The translations under genes and the position numbers were made by a program. Below the pieces are notes generated by a model that did not search any database, was not told the origin of the DNA, and saw nothing but the letters and a program-made list of their open reading frames with translations. Shown piece after piece: positions 11,840-22,760 of a stretch of 64,000 nucleotides of DNA (the first letter of the stretch is position 1; each line of letters begins with the position of its first letter). Origin of the DNA: Altica lythri (lineage: Eukaryota > Arthropoda > Insecta > Coleoptera > Chrysomelidae); assembly GCA_964028335.1 (NCBI GenBank), contig OZ034808.1, positions 30,867,379 to 30,931,378 of the forward strand. The letters run 5' to 3'.

Positions 11840-11983
11840 ATGGCGTCAGCTAAGTCTGTCGAGGGAACTTCAAGTAAAGATATTATTGAATCAGCTGTAA
11901 GTGCGATTGTGGTCCTTAAAGAATCAGCTTTTCGCATCAACACCTTCAGTGTCATTTCAGATGGGCTCAGCCATCATGGTTAA
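11840..11983 (+). CDS. short open frame with internal splice-donor consensus, unidentified
   Basis: The frame runs from ATG at 11840 to TAA at 11981-11983 (47 residues, beginning MASAKSVEGTSS). Its base composition is more coding-like than the flanks. A strong donor consensus GCT|GTAAGT falls inside it at about 11896, so it could be a 5' exon of an unrecognised gene or a stray fragment. No homology is recognised and no partner exon was found. Confidence 0.2.
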   Translation: MASAKSVEGTSSKDIIESAVSAIVVLKESAFRINTFSVISDGLSHHG

Positions 11984-12089
11984 CCAGAATTACTTTAATA
12001 GTGCAAGATCAAATGTAGGGACAAAAAAATGGGGGTAGCTAACGATGACTCAAGCTATACAAACTTGTGTCGAATAGTTCTTCTTCTTC

Positions 12090-12650
12090 TTCTTTTCTTA
12101 TAGGCATTACTCTGCCTGTTTCTTAATGTGCCTCCAGTATGTTATCGTTCCATCGTTTTCGTGGCCTTCCCACTGATCTCCTCACTATTGGGGAGCCGTC
12201 TCTCGCCGTCCTTACCACTCTATTTGCTGTCATTCTACTTATGTGGTCATTCCATTCTCCTCTCCTCTTCCTTGTCCATTCATTGATGTTCTCCACTTTG
12301 CAACTCTGTCGTATACCTATGCTTCTGGCTCTATCCCAGAGGGTCTTGTCGTCGATCCTTCTAAGGATTTTCATCTCTGCTGTTTTTATCTGTCTTTTTG
12401 TTCTCTCTGTGTCGGGTCGCGTATCTGCCGCGTATGTCATTATTGGTCTTAATGACTGTTTTGTAAATTCTGCCCTTCATTTCTTTCCCTATATTCTTGT
12501 GTCATTCAGGCATCCTGCGGCTCTGTTTGCTCTATTCACTTGGCCTTCTACTTCTGTTTCGAGCTTTTCGTAGCTCGATAGTCGGATGCCCAAATATTTA
12601 AACTCCATGTCAATTTATTTGTCACTCGATTTTTCCAATTGTTATAAAGT
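12090..12650 (-). pseudogene. non-LTR retrotransposon fragment (end of reverse transcriptase and C-terminus)
   Basis: Reading on the minus strand, FKYLGIRLSSYEKLETEVEG (near 12610-12550) is the piece after the RT thumb. It is followed by YKTVIRPIMTYAADT and then by ILRRIDDKTLWDRARS..GRPRKRWNDNI (12440-12123). This succession is characteristic of the C-terminal third of RTE/Jockey-like LINE proteins. A stop or frameshift near 12450 breaks it, and the RT core is missing. The TTCTTCTTCTTC run at 12079-12093 marks the 3' end of the element on that strand. Confidence 0.75.
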
Positions 12651-12671
12651 GATATTAATTGGCGATAACGC

Positions 12672-12866
12672 AGAGCCTGTGACAACTCCTTACTTAGGTC
12701 AAAGTGCACACAAAACAAGCAGAAGCCAGGAGAGTCTCAAAATCGTATCCACACAAGAAAAGGCCAACCAAGTCATGTCTTCTGGTATAGTTTATCCAAA
12801 ACCACTTGAATGGGCGCGGTCAACGCTCCTTTCGAATTTCCAAGAATTCTCTTCATGGGCGTACAG
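12672..12866 (+). other. exon-like open segment, unidentified
   Basis: An open stretch is bounded on the left by GCAG and on the right by CAG|GTGTGAGT, both good splice-site matches. It encodes about 65 residues including TPYLGQSAHKTSRSQES and VYPKPLEWARSTLLSNFQEF. It does not read like the LINE next to it. It could be one exon of a host gene or retrogene; I do not recognise the protein. Confidence 0.3.
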
Positions 12867-12889
12867 GTGTGAGTCGGGAAGTTAAAAGC

Positions 12890-14030
12890 AACATTAAATA
12901 GATATTTTACTAGTTTCGTTCATATAATGACGTTCTTTTGAGTTTCCCCTGGTAAAATCATAAAAATAATTCCTATCCATGTGGGTCTAGTTACTAAACA
13001 ATACTTTCAAACGGTGGTTGCCTTCACAGACCGTACACTACTGTACAAACGATACAAAATAAATGGCCATCTTAGTACTAAACACCAATGGGGCTCCGGA
13101 TGTCCCAAAAATTGCCACTGTACCTATAGCATTGTCTATGGCTCAGACTAATAACCAAGTATCGTTTCTGTTCACGAGTTTGAAAGTTCTAAAAAAGTGG
13201 TTAACGAAATTTAGCGTATTAAAAAAAGTATCCAGATACTTCTATAAGAGCCAACCAAAATTACCATATTGAAAAAACGTGTTCATAAACCGCATTTATC
13301 ACTGAGAGAAAATTTTACACAATCACGTTAAAAGAATTGTGTAAATATTAGGGATGGCATATATGTAGGGATCTTTAAGCATATTATAAAAAGAGGCAGC
13401 CTTCAATGCTCTTTTGCGAGAAGAGTAATGGCAAAGTTTAATTATGCTATATGTTTTCTGTTTCGCACCAATTAGAGCGAGGTGCGAAATAGATAGAATG
13501 TAATTTCATATGCTCTCTCTCTGTCTTGCGCTCCGAGTAGTATAAGGTTGAAAATAGAGATTGATCGAGTTGTAGAAAAAAACACATTCTAAGGGCATTT
13601 ACGAAACTTATTAAACTAGAATTCAACTGATGTAAATATCTTAAGGGATATCCAGAATTAAAGAGAAGATTAGATCTGTAAGGATCGAATAACAAATAAT
13701 AAACTTGGTGATATTAGAAATTAACATTCCTGCAAAGACCCGTGGCAAATTTGCCCTTAGAATAACATTCTTTTGGTTGCCGAGTGCATTAGATAGGTGT
13801 ATCGAAAGTAAAAACAGTGTTGGGTTAGATAATTTAATGCTTTTTTTTATTAGTCTACCAAATGAATAATTATCAGGCATAACCTTAGTAATCATAGTCT
13901 TTTTCCAAATTTCACCTTTAATTCTGATACTAAATTACTCTTTACTATTTTGAACTAATAGGATTTCTATATATCGGTCACTTTACCCTTGATTTTATCC
14001 ACAGAATAATTTATCAATCCCGATTTAAAG
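12890..14030. other. AT-rich intergenic DNA, no supported gene
   Basis: Only short chance frames on both strands. No transposon end or RNA gene recognised. Confidence 0.5.
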
Positions 14031-14033
14031 TAA

Positions 14034-14608
14034 TAGTCCGGGTTCCCACGTGGTAAAAAAGGCATAAAGAATAACCGGCTGAAACTTTCAGAATCGCTTA
14101 ATTGCACTTAGACCTACAAACTTCCATAGCAACAATATCGATGGATGGGGCGTTTTTCCTTCAGCAGCGGTCAAACATGTCGAAAGATATAACCCTCCCC
14201 GGAGTGATGGATAACCGATTTATTTTTTGTGAATCAACAGTTTTTTATTATTACTACATAATAAAACACGTGACCTACAAAAAGAGGAGGGCGTTTGGCG
14301 GGGCCTACGCGTTTAACATGTAATAGTTACGACTGCCAACGACTTAACAAATAACCAGTTAACGCCCTCTTCTTTTGTAGGTCACATAAAATAATAAAAA
14401 ACTGTTGATTCACAAAAAATAAATCGGTAATCCATCACTCTGGGGAGAGTTATAACTTTCGACATGTTTGACCACTGCTGAAGAAAAAACGCCCCATCCA
14501 TCGATATTGTTGCTATGGAAGTTTGTAGGTCTAAGTGCAATTAAGCGATTCTGAAAGTTTCAGCCGGTTATCCTTTATGCCTTTTTTACCACGTGGGAAC
14601 CCGGACTA
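14034..14608. mobile_element. 575-bp foldback MITE with TAA target duplication (PIF/Harbinger-like)
   Basis: Two arms of about 260 bp (from 14034, and up to 14608) are near-perfect inverted repeats separated by a short GC-richer spacer, so the element folds into one long hairpin. The outer end is TAGTCCGGGTTCCCACGTGG. The trinucleotide TAA flanks both ends (14031-14033 and 14609-14611). TWA target duplications are the hallmark of PIF/Harbinger elements. No transposase is encoded. The few differences between the arms suggest a fairly young insertion. Confidence 0.8.
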
Positions 14609-14611
14609 TAA

Positions 14612-15849
14612 ATAAACCTTAAAAAATTCACTGTAGACGATTTTTTTCTAATTGACATAATTTAAAACAAATAAAATTTTATTTTATTTCTTATTTATTC
14701 GTCATAGTTGAGTAATTGATTAAAATATTATATTTTTCCAATAAATTGAAACTTAGATTTAACTATATCATACATAAATAAGTAGCTGTAATAGATCCTG
14801 ACAAATCTAAACATTGCGTTTCTAAAATTTTTATGGTCTATCTGTATTTATGCCTTGGATTGTTCAGTTACTTATCTTTAATCAAGGGTTTTGCTTAAAA
14901 TAATTTATAAGCAAAAATAATACATACTATAGATAATAAATCAAAGAAACAATTTATAAAAATAATTTTGAGCCCTTATGATGCCAAGAAGTCAAATTAA
15001 ATAAAATAGAGATAGTGGCAGTTTGTAACTGAAGGAATAAAAAAATCGAGAGAATGTATAGCTATAAGTATTTAAAAAGAACTAAAAAAAAAACAAACAA
15101 GTACGTTAAAAAACAAGAAAAAGAAATGCAGAATAGAAAAACAAGAAAAAGCTAAACTAAAAAAAAAAAGATTATTTAGGATAAAGTTATTATGCCACCA
15201 AGTAACATGATAATCTTTTTATATGTACATGTAAGAAAGATTGAACAAATCCTAGTAATCAATCAAATGACCAAGTTTTCGTGGTAAAGTTAATGGGAAA
15301 CTTCACCATGTATAGCGCTACATGCTACACCTATATATTTGTAATAAGGCAAATAATTTGTTATTATATTCCATAAACTGCAGTTTAAACTGTGCAATCA
15401 TATTAATTTATATATAATCATATTAATTTAATTTAAACGAAGTTTGGCTCTACTTTTATTAAAAAAAAAGAAAGAGGCTATTTTTCGATTATTTATTATA
15501 AGTAAAATTAAATGAATTTGAGGTAATATATCCAGAATTAGCAGCAACTCTTAATGATTCTTAGATTCATTAAATGGTTTTAAACAAAAACAGTTTAATC
15601 ATATCTCACAATAATCTTACGGTAATGGTAAATTATGAAAGAGTGAGCATTTGTCTATATTGATAAATTCGTCTGTATGGGTATTATAACGTTTTTCATT
15701 TAATTACACCTCAATTTATTTTTGTGGGATTTTTACGTTTTCTTCACCCGTGTATTCTGCACTAGTCACCCTTCTATCACGTCGACTCAGTAAGTTGTGC
15801 CGTACTCAGTGATGTGCTTTACTAAAGAGTGCATCAATAAAATAGTATA
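14612..15849. other. AT-rich intergenic DNA, nothing recognised
   Basis: Long A- and T-runs, including purine-rich AAACAAGAAAAAG stretches near 15080-15170. No gene or element boundaries seen. Confidence 0.5.
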
Positions 15850-16215
15850 TTACATTGTAAGGAAAGAGGTCATGCTAAAATGCATAAATGTTATTATGCC
15901 CCATCCAGACTCTCCTGAGGCGCCTCCTAGAGGCTCTCGGCACGAGTCTTGATGAATGGAGGCTGCCGGAGTGTCAGTCATCAACACACTAGATGCTTTT
16001 TTCTTTCTCAGGTGCCCTCGAAATGTTGCCATTAATGAATTTTTTTTAGTTTTTAACTCCTGCACAGGTATATTTAATTCTTTGCTTAACCGATCCCAAG
16101 CGTCGTTCACTTTATATTTATCCTTGTGATATAAATTTTTTGGATTCCAAAGGATTGGTTCCATTTGATACAGTTCCATAAATGTGATACACAACTCGTT
16201 ATTCCACTCAGCCAT
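15850..16215 (-). CDS. MADF-domain protein encoded by a PIF/Harbinger element, truncated
   Basis: Starting at ATG 16215-16213 on the minus strand, the frame reads MAEWNNELCITFMELYQ, then EPILWNPKNLYHKDKYK, then NDAWDRLSKELNIPVQELK, followed by a KKN..L..TFR..L.KKK segment. The spacing of Trp, the acidic/Tyr-Lys cluster and the K-rich end is that of the MADF (Myb/SANT-like) DNA-binding domain. This domain is typical of the second protein of PIF/Harbinger transposons and of insect BESS/MADF factors. After about 90 residues the frame runs through the element's left inverted repeat into flanking DNA, ending at 15850, so the tail is not native. No DDE transposase is present here. Confidence 0.7.
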   Translation of the reverse strand: MAEWNNELCITFMELYQMEPILWNPKNLYHKDKYKVNDAWDRLSKELNIPVQELKTKKNSLMATFRGHLRKKKASSVLMTDTPAASIHQDSCREPLGGASGESGWGIITFMHFSMTSFLTM

Positions 16216-16555
16216 GATAAAGAACGCGATTGTCCTTACTCTGCACCAGTTAATAACAAAGTGAGCGAATGCGAGAGTGTGGTTGATTCTCTCGCCTCGC
16301 CCCCTCGCGTACTTTGACTCGCGCCCAAAAACTGACACAAAACAGAGCGATAGCGAGGCCAGACAAGAGAAGACGAGGGGATACGAGAGTACCGTTCTCG
16401 CTCTCGCACTCGCGTTCTCTCATGTAGCCTCGTGGAACGTCTGGATGGGGCAACACAAAACGGAGCGATAGCGAGACGAGGGGATATGAGAGTACCGTCC
16501 TCACTCTCGCACTCGAGTTCTCTCGTGTAGCCTCGTGGAGAGTTTGGATGGGGCA
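15897..16555. mobile_element. 659-bp PIF/Harbinger-type element with TTA target duplication
   Basis: The left end TGCCCCATCCAGACTCTCC and right end (reverse-complemented) TGCCCCATCCAAACTCTCC are inverted repeats. TTA stands immediately outside both (15894-15896 and 16556-16558). The interior carries the truncated MADF frame, and a GC-rich duplicated right end occupies 16335-16555. The transposase gene has been lost, so the copy is non-autonomous. Confidence 0.85.
16335..16555. repeat. two tandem 118-bp units at the right end of the Harbinger-type element
   Basis: The sequence beginning ACACAAAACAGAGCGATAGC at 16335 restarts at 16453. Each unit ends in the same CTGGATGGGGCA terminal motif (near 16441-16452 and 16544-16555). 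The right inverted-repeat terminus is therefore present twice. The units are rich in CTCTCGC/GCGAGAG words and much more GC-rich than surroundings. Frames read through this block are low-complexity artefacts. Confidence 0.8.
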
Positions 16556-16558
16556 TTA

Positions 16559-17214
16559 GGCTTTCTACCTTACAATTTAAGTCAAAAGCATGTACTTTCG
16601 AACGGGTATGAATAAAATTCTATTATGATCAGCCATGTTGTGTCAGGTCTCAATGTATGCAGTATACTAAAAAGACATTAATCAAAGTCACCAATAGGAT
16701 TTGTTTAATTTATCTTTTAATTTGTTTCTTATTTGTATGTTAAATGATAATATATATTTATCAACGAATATTCTGTAAAAGCAATGAAATTTTGAGTAAA
16801 CTTTACAAAATTATTATTAAAAGATATTTTTAAGGGAAATTTACTTAACATCAGAAATGTTATGAACAATCAACTGACAAATAATACCAAGTTTTGTTTA
16901 AAAAGTGTCCTTAATATATTTAAAAATTTAAAGTGTATAAGACAAGAGTTACTTACTATATATTCATTTTTTGAACATATACATATTCTTCAGATTTTTT
17001 ATATATTAATATATAATTAATGAAGTTGATGAAGAGTCGTTTAAAGAAGTAGGTAGTAAAAAAAGTTGAAAATATGATAAATACACTTCCGTTTTAAACG
17101 CCAACATTTATTTAATCTGATGCTTTTTTAAATATAAAGTCGTGTCTTGGATAGAAAATATTTGATATACTAATATATTTTTATAATTACGATTGGTGGA
17201 AAGGTAAAAAAATT
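16559..17214. other. AT-rich intergenic DNA, nothing recognised
   Basis: No supported features. Confidence 0.5.
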
Positions 17215-17565
17215 TATGCCGCCGAAGCTCTCGGTCCGCATTCGGTCTGCATCGTTGTCGCTCACCAGCACGATGCCAGCATACAATTTCTGAAAAAGGT
17301 ATTGATAAAAAAATAAAAAAACGGTAGATATGTATTATGCGTTATTGTCACAAGAATTGAAATACTATAACCTAATGAAAAATTTAATAAAAATCGGTAG
17401 ATGAGGTAGCAAAAACGGTATATCGGTAGATTACTCCCCAAATTGGTAGATCTAGCGAAAAATCGGTAGAGTTAGCATCGCTGCTCACCGGTTTTCACAA
17501 AACTGCACAAAAAACGTCGGCAAACCGGAGCGAAATGTGGTACAAAGAACTTCAAAAGCGTCGCG
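17215..17565 (+). repeat. dispersed CGGTAGA-rich repeat, copy A
   Basis: Contains repeated CGGTAGA words (AAATCGGTAGA at several places) followed by CATCGCTGCTCA and CGAAATGTGGTACAAAGAAC. The reverse complement of this tail is found, diverged, at 28629-28790. An old dispersed non-coding repeat of unknown class. Confidence 0.65.
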
Positions 17566-19055
17566 CAGTGATTTTACTATTCTTATCTATATACTTTGAA
17601 TATACTATTATTTTTTTTTATATGGAACATGAAATTATTTACTGATTCACCGCATGTACTTTAGTACAGTTGCGGGCTTAAGATACATTTTTCCGGCTCT
17701 CCTCTTCTCGAAGGATCTGCTTGTTGGTATATTTAAGAGAAATTTTGACTTTTTTTACGATTAAGAAATTTTTTATACAAATAGAAAAACTTTTTATATT
17801 ACTTTTGTATCTTGACCCTTCACAATTTGTTATCTTCTCTTTATATATAAAATACAAACTTTATATACTTGGTAGTTGAGAAAAAAATTTCCCTTAAAAA
17901 TGTTGAAATATATATTCTACAATTTTTATCCCAATATGTGCCCGTCGCAAGTCTGCCGATTAATATATTTAAAAAATATATATATGCACAGAAAAATATA
18001 TTTGCGTTTCTACAGGGCATATTTATGTATTAAACTATTTTTATAGTAAATTATATAGTTAATAGTATTTTATAGAAACGTTCTGTAACCTTTTGCAGCT
18101 GTGTCTTAGGATATAATTTTAAGTGCGAACACGCTATACGTATACATTTATATGGTTCAATGTGCAGGTATAAAATTGTAAATATGTACAAAAATCTCAT
18201 AAAAAATTGTATTTTTTTTAACACTGTGTATTTTTTACTAATTGGCCATATTTTTTATAAAAATAGTTGATTAGAGCTAGAATATTAGTAGAGAATTTAA
18301 ACAATGTTAGAAAAATTTAAATAGGCAATATACTTTATAATATGAATCTGTATTTGTGTGTATTGAGGTATTAGATAAGAATGTTTGAGAAAATAAGTGA
18401 GGTATCAGTGTTTGTTTTTGTAATTTGAACTTTTACACAATTTTATACAATTATTTATTCCATTTGATATCTTCAGCCTATATGTAGCCTTTGGTTATGA
18501 AAAGGCATACAGTATGGGTTGTAAAACAAACTGTGTTCAATAATATAAATCAAACCAATGCTAGATTGTAATATTTTATAAAATCAACGAAGCAACTCTT
18601 TTATATTTATAAACCCAAATCTCGTCGTTCTCAGTTTCGAGTTGGCCAACCCCTTCTGCCTCTTATGGCCTCTAACATTTTCTACTCCCATTTTAAAGTA
18701 TGGGCTACACCATTACAAAATTTGCTTTCTTTGAATTTTACCGAGTACCACTCGGATGTAAAATTATATTATAATTATATGTGTGGTATGTTTTATCATT
18801 AAAACATGAACAGAAAGTTGGTACATTATATTTACAAAGCATAGTAAATCTCTCCCAATTTTTTCTGGAATGTGATATACCCCTCTTTATTACAATCTAG
18901 TTTATTTTATGTTCTATAAATATCAAAATCAAAGAGAAAATGTACAGAAAGCATTCAAAGACTTTATATAACAAAAAATTATTACAATATTCATATATTT
19001 AGCGTAAACGTTTCATAAATACAGTTTTGTTCTTAGCTGAAGACTCTTTCTGCCT
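17566..19055. other. AT-rich intergenic DNA, nothing recognised
   Basis: Very AT-rich (TATATA and TTTTTA runs). No open frame worth calling. Confidence 0.5.
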
Positions 19056-19059
19056 ACAA

Positions 19060-20065
19060 GGCTAGTTACAGCTCTTCTTCTTTCGGTACGATGCCCAATT
19101 TGGTGTTGATAGTCTTCATGACAGTTTGACGATATCTTTCTTAATCTTGTGCGGCATGCAGATTGATAGACCAGTCCTATGATGAAGGTTTCGGAGCCAC
19201 GAATATTTCTTCCTGCCTATTCCCCGCCTTCCCTCTATTCTTCCATTAAGTATTAACCGCAGTGTAGAGTATCTGTCACCTCTGAGTATGTGTCCTAAGT
19301 ATTCAAGTTTCCTTTTTTTTATCGGTTTAATTAATTCACTCTCTTCTTGGTTGATTCTGTTTAGGACTTCTATATTTTAATAGCGTTGAACCTTGAACCT
19401 AAGATATTCTGAGCATTCGACGGTAGGACCACATCTCGAATGCTTTTAACCTATTCATCATACTTTCATGGTCCAGGTTTCACATCCATACAGCAATACG
19501 GGATATACTTACATAACATTTTAACAATTTAATTCTTAGCTGTAGTTTCATCTGGGGATTGCAGGGTACTGTTTTCAATCTTATGAACTCATTTCTTGCC
19601 ATTTGTATGCAGGTTTTAATTTCTTCGTCGGGATCTAGTGAGCTATTTATCCAGCAATCGAAATATTTAAAATGGTTTACTTTTACAAATGTTTCGTTGC
19701 TGGCAACTAGTAGAACATGACCCACCGACCACGAGTCATTTTGTTTTGGATATGTTTATGTTCAATCCGTTATTGGGGCATTCTCCAATGACTCGGTCTA
19801 AAAGAAACTGAAGATTTTTGATATTTCCTGCTACAATTGCAGTTTTATCCCCATATCGGATATTGTTAATAGTCTCTCCACCAATTCGAATTCCGCATTG
19901 CCCTTCCAAGGCTTTGTTAAATATTGATTCATAGTACACATTGAACAGCGTTGGACACAGAACACAGCCTTGCCTGACTCTTCTTTGTATAGGAATTTTA
20001 TCGGTCTCGTTGTCATCTACCAGTATACACTTTGCAGAAGTCGCATCATCAATTCTAATCTTCTC
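19060..20065 (-). pseudogene. non-LTR retrotransposon reverse-transcriptase fragment
   Basis: On the minus strand the order from high to low coordinate is: the piece after the RT fingers (near 19990-19940); INNIRYGDKTAIVAG (the YxDD catalytic box, with the Asp pair altered) and LLDRVIGECPNNGLNINI (19880-19740); FKYFDCWINSSLDPDEEIKT and LRIKLLKCYV (19690-19500); and GRKKYSWLRNLHHRTGLSI (19200-19140). This is the RT palm, thumb and C-terminal tail of a LINE of the RTE/Jockey-like group. Frames are broken and the upstream endonuclease is absent. An AAGAAGAAGAGCTG-like tail ends the match at about 19070. Confidence 0.8.
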
Positions 20066-20187
20066 TAGTTACAGCTCACACGCTATGAAATTAACATTTA
20101 ACTGAATTAATTTTTTGTTCTAGAATTCTTTTATTTTTATTTATCTTTGGCCTAGACATTCCAAATTTCGATATTCGAATTACTTAG

Positions 20188-20372
20188 AAACCGGGTCACA
20201 AGCGACAAACTACAAGTAGCAAGTTGCAAGTAACATACTACTGGTAGTGACTTTCAAGTGACTGTAGTACAGGTAGCGAGTTGCAAGTGACATACTGCAG
20301 GTAGCGAATAGCAAGTGACATTTTACAGGTAGCGAGTTCCAAGTGACATACTATAGGTAGCGGGCCACAAAT
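20188..20372. repeat. 28-bp tandem array (about 6 units)
   Basis: Units beginning GTAGCGAGTTGCAAGTGACA recur every 28 bp (one unit is 29) from about 20216 to 20355, with a degenerate unit before and a partial unit after. The array abuts the low-coordinate (3') end of the minus-strand LINE that follows, so it may be the 3'-terminal repeat of that element rather than independent satellite. Confidence 0.8.
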
Positions 20373-21060
20373 GTCTCCAAATCCTCCACGGGTCCACCGA
20401 CAGATTCATTGCTGCCAGGTCTGCATACGTGGACGTCTTAGCGGTCTTTTTCCAGTTGGTTGCTCTTTCTAAACCAATTTTACAAGCCGATCGTGATGTA
20501 ATCTGTGTACGTGACCGGCCCACTTCAGTCTCTCAGATTTAATTTTTTGAATGATTTCACTGTCTTTATACAACTTTTTAAGTTCGTTCTTCGTTCTAAT
20601 GCGATATTGGTTAGTATTTGGGTCATGTTGGGGTCCGAAGATTCTTCTGAGAATTTTCCTCTCGAATCTTTGGTCATCGTCCACGTTTAGCATCCGTATG
20701 TGATTATAGGCCTAAGAATATCATCTGCTAAGCCAAAATTAGATTGGGACCTTTTATGTTCAGGAAATCTGTTTTGATTTGTGCTGCTCATACTGCCTTT
20801 TCCAAGATGATATTAAACAGTACTGGTTATATAGCGTCTCTTGTTTAAGACCAGTTTCTATATAGAAAGGTTCTGAGAGTTTGTTGTCCACTCGTACCCT
20901 CGATTTGTCACCAATTACACACGTTTTTGCATTTGTATAAGTATTCCAGGTATAGACAGATCAGCCATCGCATTCCACAGTTGGTTACTCTCAACACTGT
21001 CATATGCCTGCCGAAAATCTAAGAAAAAGTTTATGTATCTACACTCCTATTAAACTCCAA
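20373..21060 (-). pseudogene. non-LTR retrotransposon C-terminal fragment
   Basis: On the minus strand, RFERKILRRIFGPQHDP, YRIRTKNELKKLYKD and RLKWAGHVHRLHHDRL appear in order, then a KKTAKTSTYADLAAMNLSV-like tail. These are the hallmarks of the region after the RT domain in a common LINE clade; a related copy lies at 32215-33960. Further upstream (20720-21060) RT-like pieces continue but are full of stops. Confidence 0.75.
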
Positions 21061-22215
21061 TCCCTTTTCGACTTGTTTGTAATAAAGAAATATTGAATAC
21101 ATATTCAACATTTTCTCTGAGTGATTTTGGTTTTAAAACAATTGGTATTAGTGCATTTAGTTGAATGTATCTGATTACTATTATAATATATTTAATTATA
21201 AATTCTTGGGTAATCTATGGATTAAATAATCGAAATCGTTCAAGTTACAAAACTGTATAATAATATATCTTACACAGTGAAATCCTGTAACATTATTCCA
21301 TAATAAATTTCACAAGTGATGCACGATGATATTTTTAAAGAAACTTTCCATCCTTTTTTGTTATAATGTGATATTTTTGTATGCTAGTTGTAGATATGTT
21401 AGTACCTACTTATTTTATTTTAAGTTAATTTTTTTGTAACGCAATATATATGTTTATTGATACAAATCATGAACAAACTATTTCTGAATCTGTGACAAAA
21501 AATTCCAATTAGAACTTTGTTATCAGATTTTTAATTTATTTAAAAAATATATACATAAAGTGATTTATGGTACAAATTAATATACCTACTGCATTTAGTG
21601 AACAAATAAAAAAAATAAGTGAAGTAGTACACACTTTATAAAAAAAACACAAGAAATATAACCAGTAACGAATATAATTAAAAAAAGATGAGATAAAATT
21701 CGTTACAGTAAAATAAAAATGAGAAATACAAAGATTTTTAAAAGGAGGAGCGTCAGGAACATAAATATTACAAAATATTAATAATGGGAAAATAAAAAGC
21801 CTACAAAATAAAGTCAATAATCCAGTAACAATTTTTTAATTGGGATATATTGTATTCAAGTGTTTACTATTATTTAAGAACGAATATTTAGATTGTACAA
21901 AACGTAACTCAAGTGTACAAATTGTTCATAGTTGTTAGTGTAGGTTCTAAATGAATGTTCATTTATTAAATGATGGTTTACTGAAAAGGTATAAAATAAT
22001 CTAAATACTTTTTCGATTGAAGTTATGCCATTTGTACTTTTTCCATACATTCCATTTTTTTCGTTATAGATATTTCTTAGATTATTAAAAAAAAACTTAC
22101 ATGCCTTTTTGGCTTGATATTGTCATAAATAAAGCAAAAAATCTGTTACATTGTTTTATTTAAATAAAATTCCTTAAGTAGACTCGTATGTACAAATAAT
22201 ACGAGTAGATGAGAA
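21061..22215. other. AT-rich intergenic DNA, nothing recognised
   Basis: Only hydrophobic chance frames from T-rich sequence. No element ends recognised. Confidence 0.5.
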
Positions 22216-22219
22216 GTAT

Positions 22220-22760
22220 GTTGAAACTGCAGGTGTGTCCACATATATTTCCGGATTAAGCCACTGTGGGGATTGTAGTAAACTCTGTCAAGGGGCCCTT
22301 GAATGCTGGTTCTCAAGTTTATGGTACTAAATGAAACAAAACATAAGATCTATTATGTCCCTCTTTTCTTGCTATAATTCTAATGTTTCCTCAGACTTAT
22401 AGCAGCTTTTCTAGTCCAATCTTTCTTAGAAAATTGAGGATAGTGTTGGGTTTCAAGTTGGGTAGCTGTTTCTCTTCTATTTCGTATGATCCTAGGTATC
22501 TGACCATAGAATTACTTAATGCAATAAATTCTAAAAGTATGTGTATTGAGGTCTCTTGATCTGTTCCTCACAGAATCTGCACTTTGCTTCAACTGTCAAT
22601 CCTAGTTTCTTCATGTGTCATCTTAATCGGCAGGGTTAATATGCAGGTTGTTTTTACTAAGGTTTAGACAGCTGAAAAATCTCTTCTGCTTATAGTTTTC
22701 CAGGAGTGTCCTTCTAGATCGTCTCAGTACGTGGATTTGTCTCTATCCACTTATTTCCTT
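22220..22760 (-). pseudogene. LINE C-terminal fragment, direct-repeat partner of 23830-24260
   Basis: This segment aligns along most of its length with 23850-24260 in the same orientation, sharing ATAGCAGCT, TCTAGTCC, TCTTTCTT and GGTTTCAAGTT blocks. By that alignment it is another copy of the LINE C-terminus described there, more decayed and without any usable frame. Confidence 0.6.

Noticed and set aside
12139..12573. 144-codon plus-strand frame
   Set aside because: It is antisense to the LINE C-terminal piece, which reads as protein on the minus strand.
16236..16556. Arg/Ser-rich minus-strand frames of 84-106 codons
   Set aside because: They read through the CTCTCGC-rich 118-bp tandem units; low-complexity artefacts.
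20188..20372. CRISPR-like array
   Set aside because: The 28-bp units are directly adjacent with no unique spacers, and the genome is eukaryotic.
21536..21817. 93-codon Phe/Ile-rich minus-strand frame
   Set aside because: Typical chance product of AT-rich DNA: no conserved motif, no splice signals and no coding bias.
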